Source: Sulfitobacter donghicola DSW-25 = KCTC 12864 = JCM 14565
GTDB taxonomy: Bacteria > Pseudomonadota > Alphaproteobacteria > Rhodobacterales > Rhodobacteraceae
NCBI RefSeq assembly: GCF_000622405.1
Contig: NZ_JASF01000005.1
Coordinates: forward strand, 1,364,001 to 1,428,000
Direction of reading: 5' to 3'
Length of the DNA: 64,000 nt
Made by a program: the position numbers and the translations under genes. Every line of letters begins with the position of its first letter. The stretch's first letter is position 1. Positions 57,624 to 64,000 of this stretch are shown here, piece by piece. The notes under the pieces are model-generated. The model ran no database searches. It worked only from the letters and a program-made list of their open reading frames with translations, and was not told the origin of the DNA.

Positions 57624-57944
57624 ATGCCAACCGTTGCAGTTACAGACGATACATTCGACACCGAAGTGAAAAATTCCGACATCCCTGTTGTTGTGGATTT
57701 TTGGGCTGAATGGTGTGGCCCGTGCAAACAAATCGGACCAGCTTTGGAAGAGCTTTCCGCTGAAATGGACGGCAAGGTAAAGATCGTCAAAGTAAACGTT
57801 GATGAAAACCCGAACTCCCCCGCGCAGATGGGTGTTCGTGGCATTCCTGCCTTGTTCATCTTTAAGGGTGGTGAGGTTGTATCCAACATGGCAGGCGCGC
57901 GTCCAAAGGCAGCCCTGCAAAGCTGGATCGAAGAATCCATCTAA
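57624..57944 (+). CDS. trxA: Thioredoxin
   Basis: 106 residues from the ATG at 57624 ([20 protein letters not shown]) with GGAGAG upstream. The active site is [13 protein letters not shown] (Cys31, Cys34), and the cis-proline lies in [13 protein letters not shown]. It is a cytoplasmic disulfide reductase for ribonucleotide reductase, methionine sulfoxide reductase and others. It lies at the end of the tsaE-to-addA set, and a strong terminator follows, shared with the converging gene. Confidence 0.97.
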   Translation: MPTVAVTDDTFDTEVKNSDIPVVVDFWAEWCGPCKQIGPALEELSAEMDGKVKIVKVNVDENPNSPAQMGVRGIPALFIFKGGEVVSNMAGARPKAALQSWIEESI

Positions 57945-57965
57945 ACCGTTTCAACGGTGAGATAG

Positions 57966-57996
57966 AAAAGGGCGCTCTGAACGGGGCGCCCTTTTT
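57966..57996 (+). terminator. Intrinsic terminator of trxA
   Basis: AAAAGGGCGC (57966-57975) pairs perfectly with GCGCCCTTTT (57986-57995), ten pairs. It overlaps the stop codon of the convergent gene. Confidence 0.93.
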
Positions 57997-58900
57997 ATAT
58001 TGGCCAACCAAAATGTTTTAGGCGGGCTGCAATGCGTTCTTCTGCATCGGGGCGCCCTGCGTTGATGCTCTTTTCTTGTAAGAACCAATGAACATAAGCT
58101 GCATAGTCAGGCGTCGCCTTTTCCACTTCGGCAAAACCCGTCGCTAGGTCTTTCAGATCAGCCTGAACCGCGATGTGGTGGAAATCTGCCTTGCGAAACA
58201 ACAGCGCCGATTTGCCGAAAAAATACCCGTTGAACGCCACGCTAGAGTTTTGGGTTACCACATAATCGCATCCGGCCAACAATTCCTCCATGCCGCCCAT
58301 CTGAACAGACAGCCGATCATGGGTTTCCTCTAGCCTTTCCAAGGCCTCAATTTCAGCACTGGAATATCGCTCATTTGGATGTAGGGCGGCGATGATCGGC
58401 TTGTCCGTCTGGGCAAGGCAATGGGTGATCATGTCAATCGGGCTACAGATTTGAAACGGGCGATGATCCAGCAGCTTTCCCTGCAATGCGACATAGACGA
58501 ACCCATTGCGCACTGCGGATATTGGCGCATCCGAAAACAGGCGGTTTTGCCAAAACCCGTAAAACCGCTCGGCTTCTGTTGCCTGTTTCGGGTCTGGAGT
58601 AAACGGAGCTTGCGCCACGTCCCACGACCACCGCTCGGCGCTTTTTTCGATTTGCCAGAATGGGTAGTGATAGGCGCGACGAAAACACAAACCCTGCGCA
58701 TCTGGTGGCGTTTTAATATGGCTTAGGGACCACCCGCGCCCCGCAGGTACACCGCCTGCATCAAACGGCTCAAAAGCAATGTGATGACCAGCGCGCATCA
58801 GAACATTGGAGAGCTTTCCAATGAAATTATGTTTGCCCAACTGCGCGCTTTTGCACAGCTCTGGCTCCATATAAAACGTGATGGTTTCAGCCTTTTTCAT
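57995..58900 (-). CDS. Unrecognised protein, possibly GT-B-like polysaccharide enzyme
   Basis: 301 residues if started at the ATG at 58900 (MKKAETITFYMEPELCKSAQ). The frame is open 62 codons further upstream, to 59086, but that part has poor composition and would overlap hslV. No clear ribosome binding site is seen. The C-terminal half includes AALHPNERYS, GCDYVVTQNSSVAFNGYFFG and KSALLFRKADFHHI, reminiscent of capsule-type GT-B transferases (KpsS/KpsC-like), in which a Ser-Ser near a helix contacts a donor. Tryptophan and histidine are frequent. I cannot name the family with confidence. It sits alone between trxA and hslV, divergent from hslV. Confidence 0.6.
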   Translation of the reverse strand: MKKAETITFYMEPELCKSAQLGKHNFIGKLSNVLMRAGHHIAFEPFDAGGVPAGRGWSLSHIKTPPDAQGLCFRRAYHYPFWQIEKSAERWSWDVAQAPFTPDPKQATEAERFYGFWQNRLFSDAPISAVRNGFVYVALQGKLLDHRPFQICSPIDMITHCLAQTDKPIIAALHPNERYSSAEIEALERLEETHDRLSVQMGGMEELLAGCDYVVTQNSSVAFNGYFFGKSALLFRKADFHHIAVQADLKDLATGFAEVEKATPDYAAYVHWFLQEKSINAGRPDAEERIAARLKHFGWPI

Positions 58901-58996
58901 ACGCGGGACGCTAACGCCCAGCGCAAGGTTCAACAAGGGCTGCCCTTGTCCCACGTGCCCTGCCACGCCATATAGAATGCAACAAACGGAGGCATC

Positions 58997-59554
58997 ATGA
59001 CACAAGACGAATTTCCCGGTTGGCACGGTACAACCATCATCGGCGTGAAAAAGGGTGGTGAGGTCGTGATTGCGGGCGACGGGCAAGTGAGCCTTGGTCA
59101 GACCGTGATCAAAGGCACTGCGCGCAAGGTCCGCAAACTCAGCCCAGGTGGCTATGATGTTGTGGTTGGTTTTGCGGGCTCTACAGCCGATGCATTCACC
59201 CTGCTAGAGCGGTTAGAAGCCAAGCTAGAAGCAACGCCAGGGCAGCTAGCACGGGCAAGCGTTGAGCTGGCTAAAGATTGGCGGACCGACAAGTATCTTC
59301 AGAAGCTCGAAGCCATGCTGATTGTGACTGACGGTAGCGAGTTGCTGATTATTACAGGCGCGGGTGATGTTCTGGAGCCCGAGCACAGCATCGCCGCTAT
59401 TGGATCAGGCGGGAACTTTGCCCTTGCGGCTGCGCGTGGCCTGATTGACAGCGACCGAGATGCAGAAACCGTCGCGCGTGATGCCATGAAGATTGCATCA
59501 GACATTTGTGTTTATACCAACGGCAACCTGACCGTAGAAAAGATCAAAGCATGA
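58997..59554 (+). CDS. hslV: ATP-dependent protease subunit HslV
   Basis: 185 residues, ATG behind AACGGAGGCATC, a good ribosome binding site. It is the N-terminal nucleophile peptidase of the HslUV complex. The catalytic threonine is Thr12 in [12 protein letters not shown], which requires removal of an 11-residue propeptide, longer than the single Met of E. coli, a common alphaproteobacterial trait. [20 protein letters not shown] and [14 protein letters not shown] follow. Its stop overlaps the hslU start by ATGA. Confidence 0.95.
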   Translation: MTQDEFPGWHGTTIIGVKKGGEVVIAGDGQVSLGQTVIKGTARKVRKLSPGGYDVVVGFAGSTADAFTLLERLEAKLEATPGQLARASVELAKDWRTDKYLQKLEAMLIVTDGSELLIITGAGDVLEPEHSIAAIGSGGNFALAAARGLIDSDRDAETVARDAMKIASDICVYTNGNLTVEKIKA

Positions 59555-60858
59555 CTGACCTTACTCCTCGTGAAATCGTATCCGAACTGGACCGTTTTAT
59601 CATTGGCCAGAACGACGCAAAACGCGCTGTTGCGGTTGCGCTGCGCAATCGGTGGCGGCGCAAACAACTGGCAGACGATCTGCGGGATGAGGTTTACCCG
59701 AAAAACATCCTGATGATCGGGCCCACTGGCGTTGGTAAAACAGAAATCTCGCGCCGTTTGGCTAAGCTGGCCCGTGCCCCGTTCCTGAAGGTCGAGGCCA
59801 CCAAATTTACCGAAGTTGGTTATGTTGGCCGTGACGTTGAACAGATCATTCGTGATCTGCTGGACGCCGCCATTGCCATGACCCGCGAACACATGCGCGA
59901 AGACGTAAAGGCCAACGCGCAAAAAGCCGCAGAAGATCGGGTGATTGACGCCATCGCTGGCCCTGATGCCCGCAGCGGTACCCGCGATATGTTCCGCAAG
60001 AAACTGCATGACGGCCAATTGGATGAAACCATCATCGAGTTGGAAGTCGCCGATACCTCGAACCCATTCTCGACCATGGAAATTCCAGGACAACCTGGTG
60101 CTGGCATAGGGATGATGAACCTAGGCGATATGTTCGGCAAAGCCATGGGCGGCCGCACCACGAAAAAGCGCCTGACCGTTGCGGAAAGCTATGATGTTTT
60201 GATCGGCGAAGAAGCCGACAAACTACTGGATGACGAAACAGTCACCCGCGCCGCAATCGAAGCGGTTGAGCAAAACGGCATCGTGTTTCTGGATGAGATC
60301 GACAAAGTCTGCACCCGCGCTGATGCCCGTGGCGGGGATGTCAGCCGAGAAGGCGTGCAGCGCGATCTGTTACCCCTGATCGAAGGCACCACTGTCAGCA
60401 CCAAACATGGCCCTGTGAAAACCGACCATGTGCTGTTCATCGCCTCTGGCGCTTTCCACATCGCCAAACCGTCTGACTTGTTGCCAGAACTGCAAGGCCG
60501 TCTTCCGATCCGGGTTGAACTGCGCGCCCTCACCGAGGAAGACTTTGTGCGTATCCTGACCGAGACAGACAATGCGCTAACGCTGCAATACACCGCGCTG
60601 ATGGGTACCGAAGAGGTAAACGTCACCTTTACCCCTGAAGGGATCGCCGCGCTGGCCAAGATCGCGGCTGACGTGAACCAATCCGTTGAAAACATCGGCG
60701 CGCGGCGTTTGTACACTGTGATGGAACGGGTGTTCGAAGAGCTCAGCTTTTCCGCGCCGGATCGCAGTGGCGAAGCGATCACCATTGATGCTGGTTTTGT
60801 AGACGCCAATCTGGGCGAGCTGGTTAAATCAACCGATCTAAGCCGCTACGTGCTTTAA
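59551..60858 (+). CDS. hslU: ATP-dependent protease ATPase subunit HslU
   Basis: 435 residues from the ATG at 59551 ([20 protein letters not shown]). AAA+ unfoldase of HslUV. Walker A is [17 protein letters not shown], then [19 protein letters not shown], Walker B is [11 protein letters not shown] and the sensor region has [19 protein letters not shown]. The I domain is roughly residues 105-230. The C-terminal end [12 protein letters not shown] carries the residues that dock in HslV pockets. A terminator-like hairpin begins 14 bases after its stop. Confidence 0.97.
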   Translation: MTDLTPREIVSELDRFIIGQNDAKRAVAVALRNRWRRKQLADDLRDEVYPKNILMIGPTGVGKTEISRRLAKLARAPFLKVEATKFTEVGYVGRDVEQIIRDLLDAAIAMTREHMREDVKANAQKAAEDRVIDAIAGPDARSGTRDMFRKKLHDGQLDETIIELEVADTSNPFSTMEIPGQPGAGIGMMNLGDMFGKAMGGRTTKKRLTVAESYDVLIGEEADKLLDDETVTRAAIEAVEQNGIVFLDEIDKVCTRADARGGDVSREGVQRDLLPLIEGTTVSTKHGPVKTDHVLFIASGAFHIAKPSDLLPELQGRLPIRVELRALTEEDFVRILTETDNALTLQYTALMGTEEVNVTFTPEGIAALAKIAADVNQSVENIGARRLYTVMERVFEELSFSAPDRSGEAITIDAGFVDANLGELVKSTDLSRYVL

Positions 60859-60871
60859 CCCCTTTCCATTC

Positions 60872-60908
60872 CCCCATGCGCCTGCAACCTAGGCGCATGG
60901 GGTATTTT
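60872..60908 (+). terminator. Terminator-like hairpin holding the MFS start codons
   Basis: CCCCATGCGCC (60872-60882) pairs perfectly with GGCGCATGGGG (60892-60902), eleven pairs plus one inner T-A, followed by TATTTTC. It ends the hslUV operon. The two possible ATG starts of the MFS gene, 60876 and 60897, lie in opposite arms of the stem. Confidence 0.8.
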
Positions 60909-62120
60909 CGTTTTCTCATCACCAACAGGTTGTTCTTGCTGGCGGGCTTTTTGCTCACCTTTACGTCGTCGTTTGGGCAAACCTATTTCATCTCGCTATT
61001 TGCAGGCGAGGTTAAGGGGGCCTTTGGGCTGAGTGATGGGGCGTGGGGCGGTATCTATACCATCGGCACAACCCTGTCGGCGGTCACAATGATCTGGGCC
61101 GGTGCGCTGACGGATCGGTTCCGCGTTCGGCAGCTTTCCCTTTGGGTTATGGTGTTGCTGGTGGTTGCCTGTATCGCCATGGCCGTTAACCCCAGTGCAA
61201 TCTTACTGGTCTTTGTCGTTTATGCCCTGCGTTTGATGGGGCAGGGTATGCTATCGCAACTTGGGGCTGTGGCAATGTCGCGCTGGTTTGTGGCTGCGCG
61301 TGGTCGCGCGCTGTCTCTTTCCTCGATGGGGTTTGCTGCGGGGCAGGCGATTTTGCCGATAACCTTTGTTGCGCTTCTTAGCACATGGCATTGGCGCAGC
61401 CTTTGGGTATTCGCCGCCGTGTGTATCGCCATCCTAATCCCTGTTATTCAGCTGTTACTCCGACAGGAGCGCACCCCCCAATCCATGGCAGATGAAACAC
61501 AAAGCCTAGGAATGCAGGGCCGGCATTGGACCCGCAATCAAATGCTGCGCCATCCGTTGTTTTACATCCTCATTCCTTTGGTCTTGGGTCCGGCAGCATG
61601 GGGGACGGCATTGTTCTTTCAACAGGTACATCTGACCGAGGTAAAGGGATGGAGCCTTGGGGCCTTTGTGGCGCTGATGCCGATCTATACCATTGCCAGC
61701 ATTACGTTCACCTTCATCACGGGATGGGCCATTGATCGGTTTGGCGTGAAATGGATTGTGCCGTTTCAGATGGTCCCTTTTGGGGTCTCGTTTCTAGTGC
61801 TTACTTATGCGGACACGATTTTTATGGCTGGCGTGGGGCTCGTCATTTTTGGGGTAGGGCAAGGGATGCAGGGCACAGCAACCGCTGCGTTTTGGGCCGT
61901 ATTCTATGGCACCCGAAACCTAGGCGCGATCAAAGCTGCAGCCACAGCCCTAATGGTTTTTGGTTCTGCAATCGGGCCAGGAATTACGGGGGCGTTCATT
62001 GATTACGGTGTCAATTTCCCCGACCAGATGATCCCGATTGCTATCTTCTATTTCATAGGCGCGGTGATGGCTGGCCTTGGCGTGTTGCGCTATCAGCGTG
62101 ATCTACCTGTGGCGGCGTAA
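60897..62120 (+). CDS. MFS family transporter
   Basis: 407 residues from the ATG at 60897 (MGYFRFLITNRLFLLAGFLL), or 414 from the ATG at 60876. Twelve hydrophobic segments can be seen. The loop 2-3 MFS motif reads GALTDRFRVRQLSLW, preceded by LSDGAWGGIYTIGTTL, and its counterpart in the second half is TGWAIDRFGVKWI. The general pattern suits a small-molecule or anion transporter of unknown substrate, such as the NNP/MCT-like groups. Both candidate starts lie in a terminator-like hairpin. Its tail overlaps the end of the smr gene by 18 bases on the other strand. Confidence 0.85.
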   Translation: MGYFRFLITNRLFLLAGFLLTFTSSFGQTYFISLFAGEVKGAFGLSDGAWGGIYTIGTTLSAVTMIWAGALTDRFRVRQLSLWVMVLLVVACIAMAVNPSAILLVFVVYALRLMGQGMLSQLGAVAMSRWFVAARGRALSLSSMGFAAGQAILPITFVALLSTWHWRSLWVFAAVCIAILIPVIQLLLRQERTPQSMADETQSLGMQGRHWTRNQMLRHPLFYILIPLVLGPAAWGTALFFQQVHLTEVKGWSLGAFVALMPIYTIASITFTFITGWAIDRFGVKWIVPFQMVPFGVSFLVLTYADTIFMAGVGLVIFGVGQGMQGTATAAFWAVFYGTRNLGAIKAAATALMVFGSAIGPGITGAFIDYGVNFPDQMIPIAIFYFIGAVMAGLGVLRYQRDLPVAA

Positions 62121-62696
62121 ATACACATAATATGCGCCACCACCACCATGGCTGACATGCGCCTGAGCAATCTGAAGCACAACTGACTTCATCGGTTGCA
62201 TCGCCAACCACTGCGGAACCTGATGCCGCAGAACACCCAAACGGACAGGGATTGGCCCGCCGTCATCGCGCTGTTTCCCTTTGCCCGTCACAACAAGGAT
62301 CAGACGTTTTCCTTGCGCATGCGAACGCATCACAAAGCTGAGCAGGGCAGGGTGGGCGCGCTCTAACGTCATGCCGTGCAGGTCAATCTTACCCTCTGGC
62401 CGCATCTTCCCACGTTTGAGTTTACCAAAGGACTTGTTGTCCATCTGAACCGGAGATTTACGAATGTGGTCATGGATTGCCGGTGCTAGATCATGACCTG
62501 CCGCGCGGGCCTTACCACTGGGTTTACCCAGAATAACCGACTTTGCCTTGCGAATGTTTCCCGGCTCTGGTGCTGTTTGGCTGATCTCTTCGTCAAAGCG
62601 TTTTACCTCGAGGTTGCTGCGCTCCAACCGCTCGGTATTTGCACGAATACGGTCCCACAGCTCCTGATCCTCGGCGGTTAACCCGCGCCGTTTCAT
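62103..62696 (-). CDS. Smr domain protein
   Basis: 197 residues. An N-terminal helical, charged region (MKRRGLTAEDQELWDRIRAN) precedes the Smr domain: KIDLHGMTLERAHPALLSFV, LILVVTGKGKQRDDGG and AHVSHGGGGAYYVYLRR, the complete DLHG, TGxG and HGGxGA motif set. Stand-alone Smr proteins are nucleic acid nicking or RNA endonuclease proteins, and some act in ribosome rescue. The ATG at 62696 overlaps the mltA stop by four bases (ATGA). The gene order TimA-MltA-Smr is common in Rhodobacteraceae. Confidence 0.9.
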   Translation of the reverse strand: MKRRGLTAEDQELWDRIRANTERLERSNLEVKRFDEEISQTAPEPGNIRKAKSVILGKPSGKARAAGHDLAPAIHDHIRKSPVQMDNKSFGKLKRGKMRPEGKIDLHGMTLERAHPALLSFVMRSHAQGKRLILVVTGKGKQRDDGGPIPVRLGVLRHQVPQWLAMQPMKSVVLQIAQAHVSHGGGGAYYVYLRRHR

Positions 62697-63754
62697 ATCG
62701 CGCTTTCCGGTAGCAATGCATAGGCGCGCTGGATCGGCATCAATACGATCAACCGACCTGGATCGCGCAGGGTACCCGCCGCACGGCCTGCTTCATCCCC
62801 TGTGCCAAAGAAAACATCGGCGCGCTGGGCGCCTTTGATCGCTGATCCCGTGTCTTGGGCGATCATCAACCGCCGCAGTGGTTTCTTGCCATCCTTTTCG
62901 ATCCAAACGGGCGATCCAAGACGCACAAACGATGGATCAACCGCAACCGTGCGCATGGTGGTGATGGACCTGTTCATCGCGCCAAGCGGCCCCTTATGTG
63001 CGGGGACTTTGCTAACCTCGCGAAAAAACACATAGGATGGATTGTGATAAAGCAGCTCTTTGCCGTCCACAGGGTTTCGGCGCACCCAGTTTTTGATCAC
63101 CTGCGCGCTGACTTGATGGGGTTGGTAAATGCCCTGCCGCACCAGTTCCTGACCGATTGAGCGATAGTTGTGCCCATTTGACCCCCGATACCCGACACGC
63201 ACTGCTTGGCCATTCGGCAGACGAATGCGTCCCGACCCTTGGATTTGCAAAAAGAACAGCTCAACCGGATCATCGACATAGGCGATGACCAATCCGCGCC
63301 CATCCATCACACCGCTTTCCAAAATCTCACGGCGCGGTAGCCAAGGACGGTTCGTTTTTGCCTCTTTCGGCATCTTATAGACGGGGAAACGGTACCTGTC
63401 GGTTCGGGTCAAAGAACCGTCCAACTCTGGTTCGAAATAACCTGTGAAAAGAGCCTCTTTGCCGTCATCCATCACAACAGGGCGAAACAACAGCTCGAAA
63501 AATTCCCGTGGATCTGGGCCGGATTGAGCATAGGAACAAACCGCCCCCCAATCGGGGTCTTTCATATCTTTGCAGGTGTTTAGGAAGGTTTCCAAAGCCG
63601 CCGCATGGTCGTCTTCGGCCCAGCCTTCTAGCTCGTCAAAGGAGAGGACTTGGTATTTGACTTCAGACGCCAAAGGCCCCGCTAACAGCGAGGCCCCGAT
63701 AATGGCACTGATGCGGAATGCGCATACTACCCGTCTGTAGAAACCAAGAACCAA
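62693..63754 (-). CDS. mltA: Membrane-bound lytic murein transglycosylase A
   Basis: 353 residues. A signal sequence (FYRRVVCAFRISAIIGASLL, cleavage after about residue 30) is followed by the MltA domain with FTGYFEPELDGSLTRTDRYR, FFLQIQGSGRIRLPNG, and the 3D domain RRLMIAQDTGSAIKGAQRAD followed by VFFGTGDEAG, which hold the acidic residues of the family. No lipobox is seen, unlike E. coli MltA. It cleaves peptidoglycan to anhydro-muropeptides. The start is a TTG at 63754, overlapping the TimA gene by 28 bases; no later ATG or GTG precedes the signal sequence. Confidence 0.88.
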   Translation of the reverse strand: MVLGFYRRVVCAFRISAIIGASLLAGPLASEVKYQVLSFDELEGWAEDDHAAALETFLNTCKDMKDPDWGAVCSYAQSGPDPREFFELLFRPVVMDDGKEALFTGYFEPELDGSLTRTDRYRFPVYKMPKEAKTNRPWLPRREILESGVMDGRGLVIAYVDDPVELFFLQIQGSGRIRLPNGQAVRVGYRGSNGHNYRSIGQELVRQGIYQPHQVSAQVIKNWVRRNPVDGKELLYHNPSYVFFREVSKVPAHKGPLGAMNRSITTMRTVAVDPSFVRLGSPVWIEKDGKKPLRRLMIAQDTGSAIKGAQRADVFFGTGDEAGRAAGTLRDPGRLIVLMPIQRAYALLPESAI

Positions 63755-64000
63755 TTCGGATCATCCGAGCCCATGATGCGGGCAAACACCCACGTATCTT
63801 TTTGCTTTTTAGCATCTGTGATGCTGCCTTCAACAATCTCGCCTTCTTTATCGCGGACTGCCTGTGTCAACTCTGCCACAAACCGAAGGGTCATTTCAGC
63901 TTCGTTTGTGTCAGAATCCAGTGTCACGTTTTCCAACGCCATCTCACGAACACCGATAAATTCAGCGTCAATCGTCAGACCCTGATCTTCGCGCGCTGCG
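63727..64000 (-). CDS. Tim44-domain (TimA-like) protein, C-terminal part
   Basis: The frame is open from the right edge to the stop at 63727, giving about 90 residues, beginning inside the window with AREDQGLTIDAEFIGVREM. It includes MTLRFVAELTQAVRDKEGEI, the strand-helix pattern of the Tim44/MBA1-like fold, and ends FARIMGSDDPNWFLVSTDG, which is the usual C-terminus of alphaproteobacterial TimA homologues. The mitochondrial relative helps protein import; the bacterial function is not settled. The internal ATG at 63942 is not a start. The N-terminal anchor lies outside the window. Confidence 0.82.
   Translation of the reverse strand, partial: AAREDQGLTIDAEFIGVREMALENVTLDSDTNEAEMTLRFVAELTQAVRDKEGEIVEGSITDAKKQKDTWVFARIMGSDDPNWFLVSTDG

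Overview
The window is a compact, gene-dense stretch of chromosome from an alphaproteobacterium of the family Rhodobacteraceae, most likely the marine Roseobacter group. The evidence is gene order and protein family content: ubiB-ubiE / mutM-echA-rpsT-dnaA-dnaN-recF-gyrB, serB divergent from serC-serA, hemD-mitofilin-hemY divergent from tsaD-gpsA, the redox regulators regB / senC-regA with ahcY nearby, the alphaproteobacterial type of AddAB, an IalB-family protein, a TimA-MltA-Smr cluster and Hint_2-type proteins. I see no insertion sequences, integrases, phage genes, CRISPR arrays, tRNA or rRNA genes. Almost everything looks like vertically inherited core genome.

Layout. 1-2732 (minus): dapE, a GNAT acetyltransferase, a DUF2064 sugar-transferase-like protein and the start of rnr, coupled by 4-base overlaps. 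2996-5674 (plus): two tandem Hint-domain proteins, the least ordinary coding region here. 5678-7266 (minus): dapD and two small hypothetical genes. 7457-10778: a LOG-family protein, a small unknown, rlmN and an IalB-family protein. 10973-17873: R. etli-type asparaginase, the serine pathway (serB, then serC-serA behind a structured leader), a PPP-family phosphatase and a thiolase. 17919-29565: ubiquinone genes, mutM, crotonase, rpsT and the replication-initiation block dnaA-dnaN-recF-gyrB. 29673-31644: a small redox operon (CMD protein, DsbA-like protein, TetR regulator) with two matching palindromic operators. 31657-37414 (minus): copper ATPase, HemY-like, mitofilin-like and hemD. 37499-40675 (plus): tsaD, gpsA and three small proteins. 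40913-43514 (minus): DUF2853, extensin-like protein, ahcY. 43686-47484: HD protein, GNAT, regA, senC and regB. 47564-57944 (plus): a PAS protein, then a tightly overlapping set tsaE-amgK-murU-addB-addA, then trxA. 57995-64000: an unrecognised protein, hslV-hslU, an MFS transporter, and smr-mltA-timA on the minus strand.

How parts work together. dapE/dapD feed lysine and peptidoglycan; amgK-murU recycle muropeptide sugar; mltA and the extensin-like protein act on the wall. serA/serC/serB form the phosphoserine pathway. regB/regA with senC couple respiratory redox state and copper handling to transcription, and ahcY clears S-adenosylhomocysteine. hemD and the HemY-like protein touch tetrapyrrole metabolism.

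Most interesting non-coding signals: an rpsT leader whose extended pairing would bury the ribosome binding site; a serC leader with two mutually exclusive stems; paired TetR-type operators; a perfect CtrA-type site in front of a multi-PAS protein; and a terminator-like hairpin that contains both possible start codons of the MFS gene. Coordinates of starts reflect my own reassessment from ribosome binding sites, overlaps and family N-termini. All family calls rest on reading motifs by eye, without database searches.
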